Source: Fimbriimonas sp.
GTDB lineage: Bacteria; Armatimonadota; Fimbriimonadia; Fimbriimonadales; Fimbriimonadaceae
DNA length: 59,965 nucleotides
Reading direction: 5' to 3'
NCBI GenBank assembly: GCA_029866005.1
Contig: JARXAE010000027.1
Coordinates: 64,906-124,870 of the forward strand
The notes beneath the pieces are model-generated. The model saw only the letters and a list, made by a program, of their open reading frames with translations. It ran no database searches and had not been told where the DNA came from. Below, in pieces: positions 1 through 7,795 of the stretch (position 1 is the first letter of the stretch; each line of letters starts with the position of its first letter). The position numbers were made by a program, and so were the translations under genes.

Positions 1-1
1 C

Positions 2-214
2 AACTGGAAGGAGTTTATGAGCCCGCTCATTATTCTCAACAGCCCGCAGAATCAAACTCTGGAGCTCGGTTTGGCGACCTACCGCTCGCTGAACATGAAC
101 CAGTGGGAACTCTTGATGGCTGGTTCGGTCCTGGTCATGATCCCGATCATAATCCTGTTCTTGCTGGGACAGCGTTACTTTGTCAAAGGCATCGTGATGA
201 CTGGAATCAAGTAA
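2..214 (+). CDS. Carbohydrate ABC transporter permease, C-terminal fragment
   Basis: This is the tail of an inner-membrane permease of the MalG/UgpE type, which forms half of the channel of a sugar-import ABC transporter. The reading frame is open from base 2, so the 5' part lies outside the window. The visible 70 residues begin with NWKEFMSPLIIL, which resembles the conserved W-x-D-F-xx-P-L segment of this family. They end in one strong membrane helix followed by the typical short tail YFVKGIVMTGIK. The family is recognised with fair certainty, but the substrate cannot be told. The stop lies three bases from the stop of the convergent gene downstream. Confidence 0.8.
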   Translation, partial: NWKEFMSPLIILNSPQNQTLELGLATYRSLNMNQWELLMAGSVLVMIPIIILFLLGQRYFVKGIVMTGIK

Positions 215-217
215 GGG

Positions 218-844
218 TTAAGCGGCCTTTCGAGCTTGGAGGACAGGTCGTTCTCCAAGCATGTTGACGTCGAATTCAGTTCCGAGCCACTCGGCGGACT
301 GCTTACTCAGATCAATCTGACCGTCTTTCGCTCGATCGGCGAGCGCAAGTGTTTCGCTCCAGAGCTGACTCAGCGCGACGGTGGAGCCAAGGCCGATCGT
401 GGGGACGATATCGGCATGGATCCCGCATCCGCAAGCCATCGGAACCTCTCTGATGGCGGAGTAAAGCATCACTCGGTCTCGCAGGTCAAGGGCCGTTTGA
501 GCCACCGAACGAAGGGCGCTACTAGCAACTCTTTCGTCGGTACCCACAACCATGTAGGTTCCTTGAAAGGCGCCGACCCGGCGTAAGTTGGTTCGGGCAA
601 CAATCTCATCAAGCAGAGGAATGAGGTCAGAGAACCAACCAGTGGGTTCGTGGCCTTTGGGTGTAAGGTCGATCGCAAGGGCGGAGACAACGAGGCCGTC
701 TCGATGGGAAGGCATCGCTTTTTGCAGGGCATCAAGTTCAGCGTTGAAGCGCTGTTTATTCTTCCATGACCAGAAGACCGATGTCGCGGCGGTCGCCACC
801 AACATTCCTCCCAAACCAGTCCACAGAGCCCATGCACTTTCCAT
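218..844 (-). CDS. Membrane-anchored protein with degenerate cyclase-like domain
   Basis: A 208-residue protein starts with one membrane helix (about residues 5-25). A soluble part follows that resembles a class III nucleotide cyclase fold, with a strand VVSALAIDLTPKG near residue 52 and a late segment GCGIHADIVPTIGLGSTVALS where cyclases carry G-I-H-x-G. The second metal-binding Asp, usually in a G-D-x loop, appears replaced in RVGAFQGTYMVVG. If the fold assignment is right, the domain is probably catalytically inactive and may bind a ligand or partner. The fold is inferred by eye from scattered motifs. The gene is divergent from the DUF488 gene, 33 bases away. Confidence 0.55.
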   Translation of the reverse strand: MESAWALWTGLGGMLVATAATSVFWSWKNKQRFNAELDALQKAMPSHRDGLVVSALAIDLTPKGHEPTGWFSDLIPLLDEIVARTNLRRVGAFQGTYMVVGTDERVASSALRSVAQTALDLRDRVMLYSAIREVPMACGCGIHADIVPTIGLGSTVALSQLWSETLALADRAKDGQIDLSKQSAEWLGTEFDVNMLGERPVLQARKAA

Positions 845-877
845 TGCTCAGGGCTTCTTCCATAATGGGATCTGGGC

Positions 878-1396
878 ATGACGGGTGAATTACCAGATAT
901 CTATACGGCTGGGTACGGAAATCGCGGGTTTGGCGCGTTTATTGCTCTGGTCGAGCGGTTCGGCATAACGCACTTAGTGGATGTCCGTTCGGTTCCGCAG
1001 TCGATCTACTGGGAAGACTTTCGACGGCAAAGCTTAGAGATACTGGTTCCTCCAACAGGTTTGAAGTACATCTACATGGGCGACACTCTCGGCGGGGTCC
1101 AGAACTCACCGGTGCTGTGTAAGGACCCCGATTCGGTGGATATCAACCCCTTGTTTGAAATGCCCGAGCTGGCGAAGGGCTTGGACGTCTTGCTCAAGGC
1201 TGCCGCCGTACCGGGAAGAGTGATCTGTCTGATGTGTGGTTGCAAGAAGCCACACTCGTGCCACCGGTCACGTTTGCTGGGCGAGGCGCTTCTTCGGCGA
1301 GGGATCGAGTTGAAGCACATTGACTCGGACGACTCAGTGAAACTCCAGACTTTGGTCGCTCAAGAGCAGTCAGGATTCCAGCAGTCACTTTTCTGA
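878..1396 (+). CDS. DUF488 family protein
   Basis: This 172-residue protein matches the DUF488 family. It opens with the strand IYTAGYGNRGFGAFIALVE, continues with LVDVRSVPQS, and has the Cys/His-rich segment LMCGCKKPHSCHRSRLLGEAL typical of the family. DUF488 proteins are small cytoplasmic proteins of unsettled function, and the conserved Cys-His cluster suggests metal binding or redox chemistry. The stop is only 18 bases before the nucleoside phosphorylase start, so the two genes are probably cotranscribed. Confidence 0.85.
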   Translation: MTGELPDIYTAGYGNRGFGAFIALVERFGITHLVDVRSVPQSIYWEDFRRQSLEILVPPTGLKYIYMGDTLGGVQNSPVLCKDPDSVDINPLFEMPELAKGLDVLLKAAAVPGRVICLMCGCKKPHSCHRSRLLGEALLRRGIELKHIDSDDSVKLQTLVAQEQSGFQQSLF

Positions 1397-1414
1397 GTAT
1401 GCTTTGAGCCTGCG

Positions 1415-2758
1415 ATGGCTCGAAAAAAGAAGGAAACCAGCACGGATATTCGGAGCCTGATCGCGACTCGACGCGACGGTGGCGTTCACTCTCGGGCTGA
1501 TCTCGATTTGCTTGCCAATGCGGCGGCTGACGGCTCCGCTCCAGACTATCAACTGGCTGCTTGGCTGATGGCGGCTTATCTGAAGCCTTTGTCCGACGCT
1601 GAAACTGCGGACTTTACACTGGCGATGGCTGGCAGCGGTCAGCGGCTCGACCTGAGCGGGGTTCCGAGGCCTTGGGTTGATAAGCACAGCACCGGAGGAG
1701 TTGGTGATAAGACCACGCTCGTGCTCGCACCTTTATTAGCGGCTTGCGGTTTGTCAGTTGTGAAGATGTCCGGGCGGGGACTTGGGATTACCGGCGGTAC
1801 CCTTGACAAGCTCAAAGCGATTCCGGGGATGACGACGGAGATCGAGCCGGCAGCGATGATCGAGCAGGCAAAGAAGATTGGGATTGTGCTGGCTGGGCAG
1901 ACTGCCGACCTTGCCCCAGCGGACAAGACGCTTTACTCACTGCGAGACGTGACGGAGACCGTTAGTTCGCTTCCTCTCATCGTGGGATCGATCCTGTCGA
2001 AGAAGATCGCGGGGGGTGCAGAGACCGTTGTGCTCGATGTCAAGTGCGGCTCCGGTTCGTTTAACCCGACGAGAGAACACGCAGAGAAACTGGCCGATGC
2101 GTTGGTGACGGTGGGCAAGAAGGCGGGTCTGAACGTGTACGCCGCGATCACCGATATGGAACAGCCGTTGGGCCGAAGTATCGGCAATGCTCTCGAGGTG
2201 CAAGAGGCAATTGAGGTGTTGAGTAAGCCTGAAGATCAGCTGGGTTCAACCTCTAAGCGGTTTAGAGAATTGGTGCGATATCTCGCGGCACTTACATTGC
2301 GCGTCAGTGGCTTATCGCCTTCCGCCGGGGACGCCTTGGAGCGAGTTGAGGCAACTTTGACTTCGGGAAGGGCCCTGCGTAAGGCGCAGGAGTGGGTTGA
2401 GGCTCAGGGAGCAACGGTGCGGTTGGATGATCCAAGTTGGTTGGTGAGGGCGCCGGAGATTGTCACTGTCAATGCCGCCGTTTCTGGTTGCGTATCGAAA
2501 GTGGATGCGCGGATTTTGGGAGAAATTGCGCTTGAACTCGGAGCCGGACGCAAGACGAAAGATGACGAGATTGATCTCAGCGTCGGTCTGGAAGTGCTGG
2601 TCAAGATAGGTGACTTCGTAACGGAAGGTCAACCATTGATAACGATCCATGCCAAGGATGCAAAAGGCGTTCAGTTTGCCCAGGATCGAATAGGGTTCGC
2701 GGTAAGCGTGGTTTCGACCCCAGTCCCACCGCGACCCATCCTTGTCCGTCCCGCCTAG
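1415..2758 (+). CDS. deoA: Pyrimidine-nucleoside / thymidine phosphorylase
   Basis: This cytoplasmic enzyme splits thymidine, and possibly uridine, with phosphate into the base and (deoxy)ribose-1-phosphate for nucleoside salvage. The 447 residues match the family length. The signature KHSTGGVGDKTTLVLAPLLA, the phosphate-binding stretch KMSGRGLGITGGTLDKL and the substrate segment LYSLRDVTETVSS are all present. The C-terminal domain with GDFVTEGQPLITIHA fits the PYNP/DeoA C-terminal module. Whether it prefers thymidine or all pyrimidine nucleosides cannot be decided here. Its stop shares the four bases CTAG with the stop of the convergent AraC gene. Confidence 0.93.
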   Translation: MARKKKETSTDIRSLIATRRDGGVHSRADLDLLANAAADGSAPDYQLAAWLMAAYLKPLSDAETADFTLAMAGSGQRLDLSGVPRPWVDKHSTGGVGDKTTLVLAPLLAACGLSVVKMSGRGLGITGGTLDKLKAIPGMTTEIEPAAMIEQAKKIGIVLAGQTADLAPADKTLYSLRDVTETVSSLPLIVGSILSKKIAGGAETVVLDVKCGSGSFNPTREHAEKLADALVTVGKKAGLNVYAAITDMEQPLGRSIGNALEVQEAIEVLSKPEDQLGSTSKRFRELVRYLAALTLRVSGLSPSAGDALERVEATLTSGRALRKAQEWVEAQGATVRLDDPSWLVRAPEIVTVNAAVSGCVSKVDARILGEIALELGAGRKTKDDEIDLSVGLEVLVKIGDFVTEGQPLITIHAKDAKGVQFAQDRIGFAVSVVSTPVPPRPILVRPA

Positions 2759-3591
2759 TCAAGGTGCCTTTTGCGGAACTGAAGAGGCGTGTATCCGGTG
2801 ACCTTTTTGAAAGTCGCGTAGTATTGGCTTGCGCACTGGAAGCCTGCCTTGTCGCCGATCTGTTCGACGCTTTCGTTGGAGCGGAGTAGCAGACGTTGGG
2901 CGTGTGCCATGCGACCGTGCACCACATACTCCTGAATTGTCATTCCAGTGAGCCGCTTGAAGAGGCGCATCGCGTAATTAGGGTGCAGACCCGCAACGTC
3001 GGCAACATCGCTCGAAGTGAGTGATTCGCGGAGGTTTGCGTTAATGTGGCGGCACATCACCATGACTGGTTGAGCCTCGGCATTTGCGTTGGTTGACGAT
3101 TTTCGGGCGGGTACCGCAACTTGGGATCGCAGCATCGCGGCTTGCATTTCGAGCAATGCCGCGAGTCGAAGATTAGGATCTTCGGCGGCATACTCCAGAA
3201 GCCACCGATCCATCCGCTGGGGTGTAGTGAGTTCTACCGGCTCAATGATAACCCCGCCCTCAAATATTCCCTCAAAGATTGGCTTAGGAGACTCCCATTT
3301 AAGGTATTCGACAAGAGGGATTCGAAGTGTTGCCAAACGCGCGTTTGGCGAAATATCAATGAGACGGTGCGGGGTTGTTCCCCAAAAGGCGACTAGTCGT
3401 CGTTCGGGCAGGTTCCAGTCGCTACGTCCGAAGAAATATCGAGCTGAACCCTCAAAGAGATAGTTGACTTCAATGTCGAAATGGACCTGAAATTTGCCAG
3501 AGGAACCCCTCAGATCAGAAGAGAGACGGATGCCAGGATCTTGCGAAGATGACGGATTAGTTACCACGAGAATTTCTAGAAGAGTGACCAC
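2755..3591 (-). CDS. AraC family transcriptional regulator
   Basis: A 278-residue DNA-binding regulator with an N-terminal cupin-like sensing part (about residues 20-150) and a C-terminal pair of helix-turn-helix motifs. The family signature is clear at the end, where GRMAHAQRLLLRS is followed by IGDKAGFQCASQYYATFKK and then GYTPLQFRK. The start used is a GTG; no better in-frame start was found. It overlaps the end of deoA tail-to-tail by four bases. Its effector and targets are unknown. It lies downstream of the ARC-like ATPase and could belong to the same transcript. Confidence 0.88.
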   Translation of the reverse strand: MVTLLEILVVTNPSSSQDPGIRLSSDLRGSSGKFQVHFDIEVNYLFEGSARYFFGRSDWNLPERRLVAFWGTTPHRLIDISPNARLATLRIPLVEYLKWESPKPIFEGIFEGGVIIEPVELTTPQRMDRWLLEYAAEDPNLRLAALLEMQAAMLRSQVAVPARKSSTNANAEAQPVMVMCRHINANLRESLTSSDVADVAGLHPNYAMRLFKRLTGMTIQEYVVHGRMAHAQRLLLRSNESVEQIGDKAGFQCASQYYATFKKVTGYTPLQFRKRHLD

Positions 3592-3619
3592 CCCAAATGG
3601 GATGGTCTTGCCCCCAACG

Positions 3620-5299
3620 TCAGACTATGCCTTTATTCCGGCGTGTTCCAAAAGACTTGTCTCGACTTTTTGCCTCGTCAGTACGCCGAGTCTTAACCGC
3701 CACGCAGTTTTCTGCCTTGACATCCAGCAATTGAACCCAATCCTCAACCTGGTCTGACTTCGGCAAGATATCATTCTCGGCAAACTCTTGTTGAACCGCA
3801 TCAGTGATATCTTGGGACTTTAGACCCGTAGGAACTTCACGGTTTTCCAGCGAGCGACGTATCGCAATTTCCTTCGCTCGGTCGATGATACTTTCAAGGA
3901 TCGCACCTGAAACGAGATCGCTACGATGGAGGATTTCGTGGTTACCGTTTCGCAAGTAGATGGTGGCGATCTCCTCATTGGCGGTTTTTCTCCATACCTC
4001 GTCCATTGCGATCTCAACGAGCGCCCGACGGGCGCACTCTGGTTCATTGTCATTGGCGGCAAGAACTTCGGGGTCGAAAGGAAGAGTTGAGGAGAGATAA
4101 ATGTTGAGGATCTGCCGACAGGCATCCTTGTCGGGTCGCTCCACCTTTACTTTTCGGTCGATTCGGCCAGGGCGAAGGATCGCTGGGTCAATGTAGTCCG
4201 GACGGTTGGATGTCAGCATCAGGACCACGTTTTCGAGCTCAACCAGACCGTCTAACTCGGCGCAGAACTGGGGGACAACCGTATTGCTCATCGAGAAATA
4301 GCGACCCGAAGACCTTGTGCGCAGGAGGGATTCGGCCTCGTCCATGAAGACAAACACCAGCAGCCCTTCCTTGGCTCGAGCGCGGGCAGTTGCGAAGATT
4401 TCTCGCACCATCCGCTCCGTTTCGCCGACCCACATGTTGAGGATTTTGGGGCCAGAGATGCTAAGGAAGCACTCCTTCACTTCGCGGCCGAGTCTCTTGC
4501 TGTACTCCTTGGCGAGGTTGTGAGCGGTTGCCTTCCCGAGAAGAGTCTTCCCGCAGCCCGGAGGTCCGTAAAGGAGAATCCCCTTGATCGGCTTCTTGCC
4601 ATACGCCTCAAAGATTTCTGGGTAGAGAAGTGGTTGCTCAATGGTCTCGCGGATGAGTCGGATCGCCTCTTTCTGCCCACCAACTTGCTCCCAGCTAATC
4701 TCGGGGACTTCTTCCACGAAGTAGTCCTTGTTATCCGATTTTTGCAGGAGCTCAACCGCAAAGCGCCCAGTGGGGTCGAGTCTGATCCGATCACCCGGCT
4801 GGAGTTCTTGGCCTGTGAGAGCTTCGGCTCGGAAGACAAGTCGGGTGCCTTCGCCCGGTTGGTCCCCTCCGATTTGAATCCGGTTTTCGTCAACAATTTC
4901 GGAGACCTTGGCGATCGAGCCGAGGTCCGCCGAAGGCGCGAATCCGACTATGGCATAGGCCTCGTTCAGCCTCACCCTTGTTCCCAACAGGAGTTGATCT
5001 GGGTCAATCTTTGGATCCCAAGTGACAACGTATTCGCTATCGCCGAGTAAAACGAATGCCAGAGGGCCAACGTCTTTGGTCTCGATCCACTTGAGAAAGA
5101 CACCGATGCGGTTTGCAGGCTGAGTGAGCTTCTCGTAGGCAGCGCGGAACTGGGCAAGTTCTTCCTCACTAGCAATTGCCTCTCGCTCTTCGGCTTCGAT
5201 GGATTGGCGCAGGGCACCGATGTACGCTCGAAGTTTCGGCTGATCCGAAGGAAGTTCGCCTTCGATGAGGGTGAGCATTTCGAGCGATTCGCGAGGCAT
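3620..5299 (-). CDS. ARC/Mpa-type proteasome-associated AAA ATPase homologue
   Basis: This 559-residue protein has the ARC/Mpa layout: an N-terminal coiled coil (about 20-60), tandem OB-like domains (about 65-195) and one AAA domain (about 205-460). Walker A GPPGCGKT is at 245-252, Walker B ends in FVFMDEAESL near 316-325, sensor-1 Asn is in TSNRPD and the arginine fingers are in RPGRIDRK. The pore loop has WVGE. Actinobacterial Mpa/ARC ends in a GQYL-type tail that docks on the 20S proteasome; this one ends RRNKGIV, so the docking motif is missing. No proteasome subunit, Pup or Pup-ligase gene is in the window. It could act as a stand-alone unfoldase or with a UBact-type system elsewhere. 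Confidence 0.88.
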   Translation of the reverse strand: MPRESLEMLTLIEGELPSDQPKLRAYIGALRQSIEAEEREAIASEEELAQFRAAYEKLTQPANRIGVFLKWIETKDVGPLAFVLLGDSEYVVTWDPKIDPDQLLLGTRVRLNEAYAIVGFAPSADLGSIAKVSEIVDENRIQIGGDQPGEGTRLVFRAEALTGQELQPGDRIRLDPTGRFAVELLQKSDNKDYFVEEVPEISWEQVGGQKEAIRLIRETIEQPLLYPEIFEAYGKKPIKGILLYGPPGCGKTLLGKATAHNLAKEYSKRLGREVKECFLSISGPKILNMWVGETERMVREIFATARARAKEGLLVFVFMDEAESLLRTRSSGRYFSMSNTVVPQFCAELDGLVELENVVLMLTSNRPDYIDPAILRPGRIDRKVKVERPDKDACRQILNIYLSSTLPFDPEVLAANDNEPECARRALVEIAMDEVWRKTANEEIATIYLRNGNHEILHRSDLVSGAILESIIDRAKEIAIRRSLENREVPTGLKSQDITDAVQQEFAENDILPKSDQVEDWVQLLDVKAENCVAVKTRRTDEAKSRDKSFGTRRNKGIV

Positions 5300-5325
5300 G
5301 ACTACTACTACGCCTCGTTCTTAGG

Positions 5326-6546
5326 CTATTCAGCGAAGAAGGCAGAAATTACCGCACTGGCGACCGATTCGGCAAGGTCGTCATTTGCTTCGACTTCGGC
5401 GGTAACCGAGCGTTGAAAGCCATCTCGGACGACAGTTGTTTCTATGGTTACAAGCTCTGTGGATCCGGCCTTGCTGACCTTGAGGTTGTCCACTTGGATA
5501 CTGGACTCCGGATGGGCTTTCTCTAAAGCTTTGGCGGTTGCCATCGCGACTGACTCGGCGACAGAGCGCCCCATCTTGAGGGAAGTGCCGACCGCGAGCC
5601 CGTTCTCACTCCGCAACACGACATAGGTCAGGCTGTTTGGGTCCTCGTCTGCTTGGATGGTCTCAACGACGGGAAAATTGGTTAGAGGCGTAACGGGAGT
5701 TGGACTCGGCGCATCAGCTGGGAATGCGATTCCCGATTTCGAGGCAAGGCAGTTTTGGCTCGCCAGGTTCACCAGGTTATCTAGGTTCGCTTGGACATGG
5801 ATGTCGTTTCGGACCTTGGAACGACGTCCGCCGTGGATGCCGACTGAGAAGTTGATCGGGGCTGGAACACCAGGAACGACTAAATCTGTCCCGAGCTTGC
5901 GCAGGCTTTCGACGAGCAAGTCGGCTTCATCCCGATCTCGCAGTGTGCCGATCGCAAACTCATCACCACCGTACCGGACCAGAAGGTCGGTTGAAGAATC
6001 GATTGATCCCTTTAGCGCCTGCACGACGCCTTGTAGGACCTTATCGCCAATAACATGACCGAACTGTTTATTGAAGGCGCCGAACTTGTTAAGATCAATA
6101 AAGATGACCGCAATTTCGTTTGAGTGACGCAATTGTTCCGCACCCCAGTCTCTAAGTGCATCGCTCCATGGTAACTCGGTCATAGGGTCGAATGACTGTC
6201 GAAGCTGACCGAGAAGGGACTTTGCCGATATCACTCCGAAGAACTGACCGTTCTCAACGACAGGAAGGAAGTCTTCTGTCGATTCCTGAATCTGCTTTGC
6301 TGCCTCACGAACACTCGCTCGAAGGTGAATCGCTTCTCCGGCATGGGTGAGGAACGAGGCAAGTTCAGCCTCGTCGGGTGCGCTTTGCAGAGAAGTGGCA
6401 GTTGCAAATCCAACAAGGCGGCGGTTGGGATCCACCACTCCTAGCGCGGGCAATCTGTGACCAGCTAGCAACAGCTTTGCTGTCGAAACGAGATGCTCCG
6501 GTTGCAACCAAACCCTAATGATCGGCAGTCCGCCCGGTTCATTCAT
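5326..6546 (-). CDS. CBS-pair / GGDEF diguanylate cyclase with extra C-terminal domain
   Basis: A 406-residue cytoplasmic signalling protein. Residues 5-115 look like a CBS pair, a nucleotide-sensing module. Residues 120-260 are a GGDEF domain with an intact active-site motif RYGGDEF at 191-197, so synthesis of cyclic di-GMP is likely. The usual inhibitory RxxD site just upstream reads SSTD, so product inhibition may be lost. Residues 300-406 form a further domain rich in Ala, Val and Glu that I do not recognise. The gene is 26 bases upstream of the ARC-like ATPase on the same strand, so the two may be cotranscribed. Confidence 0.88.
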   Translation of the reverse strand: MNEPGGLPIIRVWLQPEHLVSTAKLLLAGHRLPALGVVDPNRRLVGFATATSLQSAPDEAELASFLTHAGEAIHLRASVREAAKQIQESTEDFLPVVENGQFFGVISAKSLLGQLRQSFDPMTELPWSDALRDWGAEQLRHSNEIAVIFIDLNKFGAFNKQFGHVIGDKVLQGVVQALKGSIDSSTDLLVRYGGDEFAIGTLRDRDEADLLVESLRKLGTDLVVPGVPAPINFSVGIHGGRRSKVRNDIHVQANLDNLVNLASQNCLASKSGIAFPADAPSPTPVTPLTNFPVVETIQADEDPNSLTYVVLRSENGLAVGTSLKMGRSVAESVAMATAKALEKAHPESSIQVDNLKVSKAGSTELVTIETTVVRDGFQRSVTAEVEANDDLAESVASAVISAFFAE

Positions 6547-6612
6547 GCGTCAAAGGCCCACAAGGATTGTAACTGCAAAAGAGAGACCCTTTAGTTCGTA
6601 AGAGTACGAGGA

Positions 6613-7596
6613 TTAGCGAAGAAGTCGGTCAAGGACCAGCTCCACAAATTGGTGATGCGCTTGAGCGACAGAGGGATCAGTGCGGCGCAGGTCAGAAAAT
6701 TTCGCAGCGCGTTGGTAACAGTTTCCGGGGGTATCGCCTAGGAACTGGGCAACGGAGTGCTCGCACAAAGCTGCCGTGCGGATCAAAGTGTAGCAAGCCA
6801 TCTCGTCGGAATTGACAGTTGGGAAAATTGGCTGACAAGCACCCGACGTCTTTATCACTCGGTAGCGCAAATCCCAGTTGGGATTTCCAGAGAAGTAGGC
6901 GTCGAGAATTCCGCAAGCCCGTAGACAGTCGCGAGAATTTGTCCAGATGGTCTGCTCCAGTTTCAGCCGATGGAGGGCGCCAAGGATTCCACGGCCAGTA
7001 CCGCCTAGCCATTTGGCAAGAAGCTGCGAAAGAACAGGGCTGATTGTCATCTGTTCCTGCTTGGCAACGTGGGCAATGAGTTGTAGTCTCTCCTCAAAAT
7101 TGGGTGCTTCGATTCCGTATTTTGCCCATCGCTTACTTTGGGGGATCACGACAAAACCAGATTTCGGTGCTTGGTCGCAGGTGAAACTAAGCATTGTCGG
7201 GCAACCGCCTCGAACGCGACGATCGAGAGCACTTCGGAACATCACCATTCGACGGGGTTTCCCCAGAAGTTCTTGGCAGTCGTCAATGATGAGCGGCTGG
7301 CGAGGGCTCAGGCGAGTGCGAACGTTTAGGTAGTGCTCCGCACTCATAAGAGCAGCGTCTTCACAGTGCGCTTTGGTGGCGGCGAGAATCTCACTTTTCC
7401 CGACTCCGCTGGGACCGCAGATACTGACAAACGATTGGAGTTTCCGGCTGAACAGGAGTCCGGCTTCGATGGCTTCGACGTTGCTGGGCAAGGGTGCTAG
7501 GGTCGAGAAAGACGGCTTCCGGACGCACGAAAACACCTCGCTGAGCGTGCGAGTGTCCTCAAGAAGCTGTTGCCGATTGTCCGAAATGAATGCCAC
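6613..7596 (-). CDS. DnaA/Hda-like AAA+ ATPase
   Basis: A 327-residue AAA+ protein with Walker A GPSGVGKS at 61-68 and Walker B LIIDD at 102-106. The segment GGTGRGILGALHRLKLEQ resembles the DnaA sensor-2 region (R-E-L-E-G-A-L-N-R-L). The C-terminal part (about 260-327) looks like a worn DnaA domain IV, and the DnaA signature for box recognition is not intact. DnaA domain I is absent. It is probably a DnaA paralogue or Hda-like regulator rather than the main initiator. The start is a GTG. A perfect DnaA box lies about 180 bases upstream of its start. Confidence 0.7.
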   Translation of the reverse strand: MAFISDNRQQLLEDTRTLSEVFSCVRKPSFSTLAPLPSNVEAIEAGLLFSRKLQSFVSICGPSGVGKSEILAATKAHCEDAALMSAEHYLNVRTRLSPRQPLIIDDCQELLGKPRRMVMFRSALDRRVRGGCPTMLSFTCDQAPKSGFVVIPQSKRWAKYGIEAPNFEERLQLIAHVAKQEQMTISPVLSQLLAKWLGGTGRGILGALHRLKLEQTIWTNSRDCLRACGILDAYFSGNPNWDLRYRVIKTSGACQPIFPTVNSDEMACYTLIRTAALCEHSVAQFLGDTPGNCYQRAAKFSDLRRTDPSVAQAHHQFVELVLDRLLR

Positions 7597-7733
7597 GATT
7601 GTGAGCCAAAAATGATGGATTGAAACTGTAACGTTTCTATAGACAGTGTAAAGTGTTCACGTTAAGAACGCAACCTAGTTATATCCCGTCATTGTGCCTA
7701 GCTGATATGTATTTACTACGGTTTTCTGCTGTT

Positions 7734-7752
7734 TTTGGCAAATATCGCCAAA
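7734..7752. repeat. Inverted repeat upstream of DnaA-like gene
   Basis: TTTGGC and GCCAAA form a 6-base inverted repeat around an AT-only-rich 7-base centre. It lies in the AT-rich spacer between the DnaA-like gene and the end of the cytochrome gene. It has the shape of a repressor operator or an origin element, but no function can be assigned. Confidence 0.4.
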
Positions 7753-7777
7753 TACAGATTATTCAAATATTAACAAG

Positions 7778-7786
7778 TTATCCACA
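7778..7786 (+). promoter_or_regulatory. Perfect DnaA box TTATCCACA
   Basis: The nine bases match the DnaA-box consensus exactly. The box sits in an AT-rich spacer (7597-7795) upstream of a DnaA-like gene. I saw no second clear box in this spacer, so it is not enough to call a replication origin. Confidence 0.55.
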
Positions 7787-7795
7787 ATTTGCCCA

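Noticed and set aside
7597-7795. Replication origin call
   Set aside because: Only one perfect DnaA box was found, and the skew could not be computed. It remains a possibility, not a feature.
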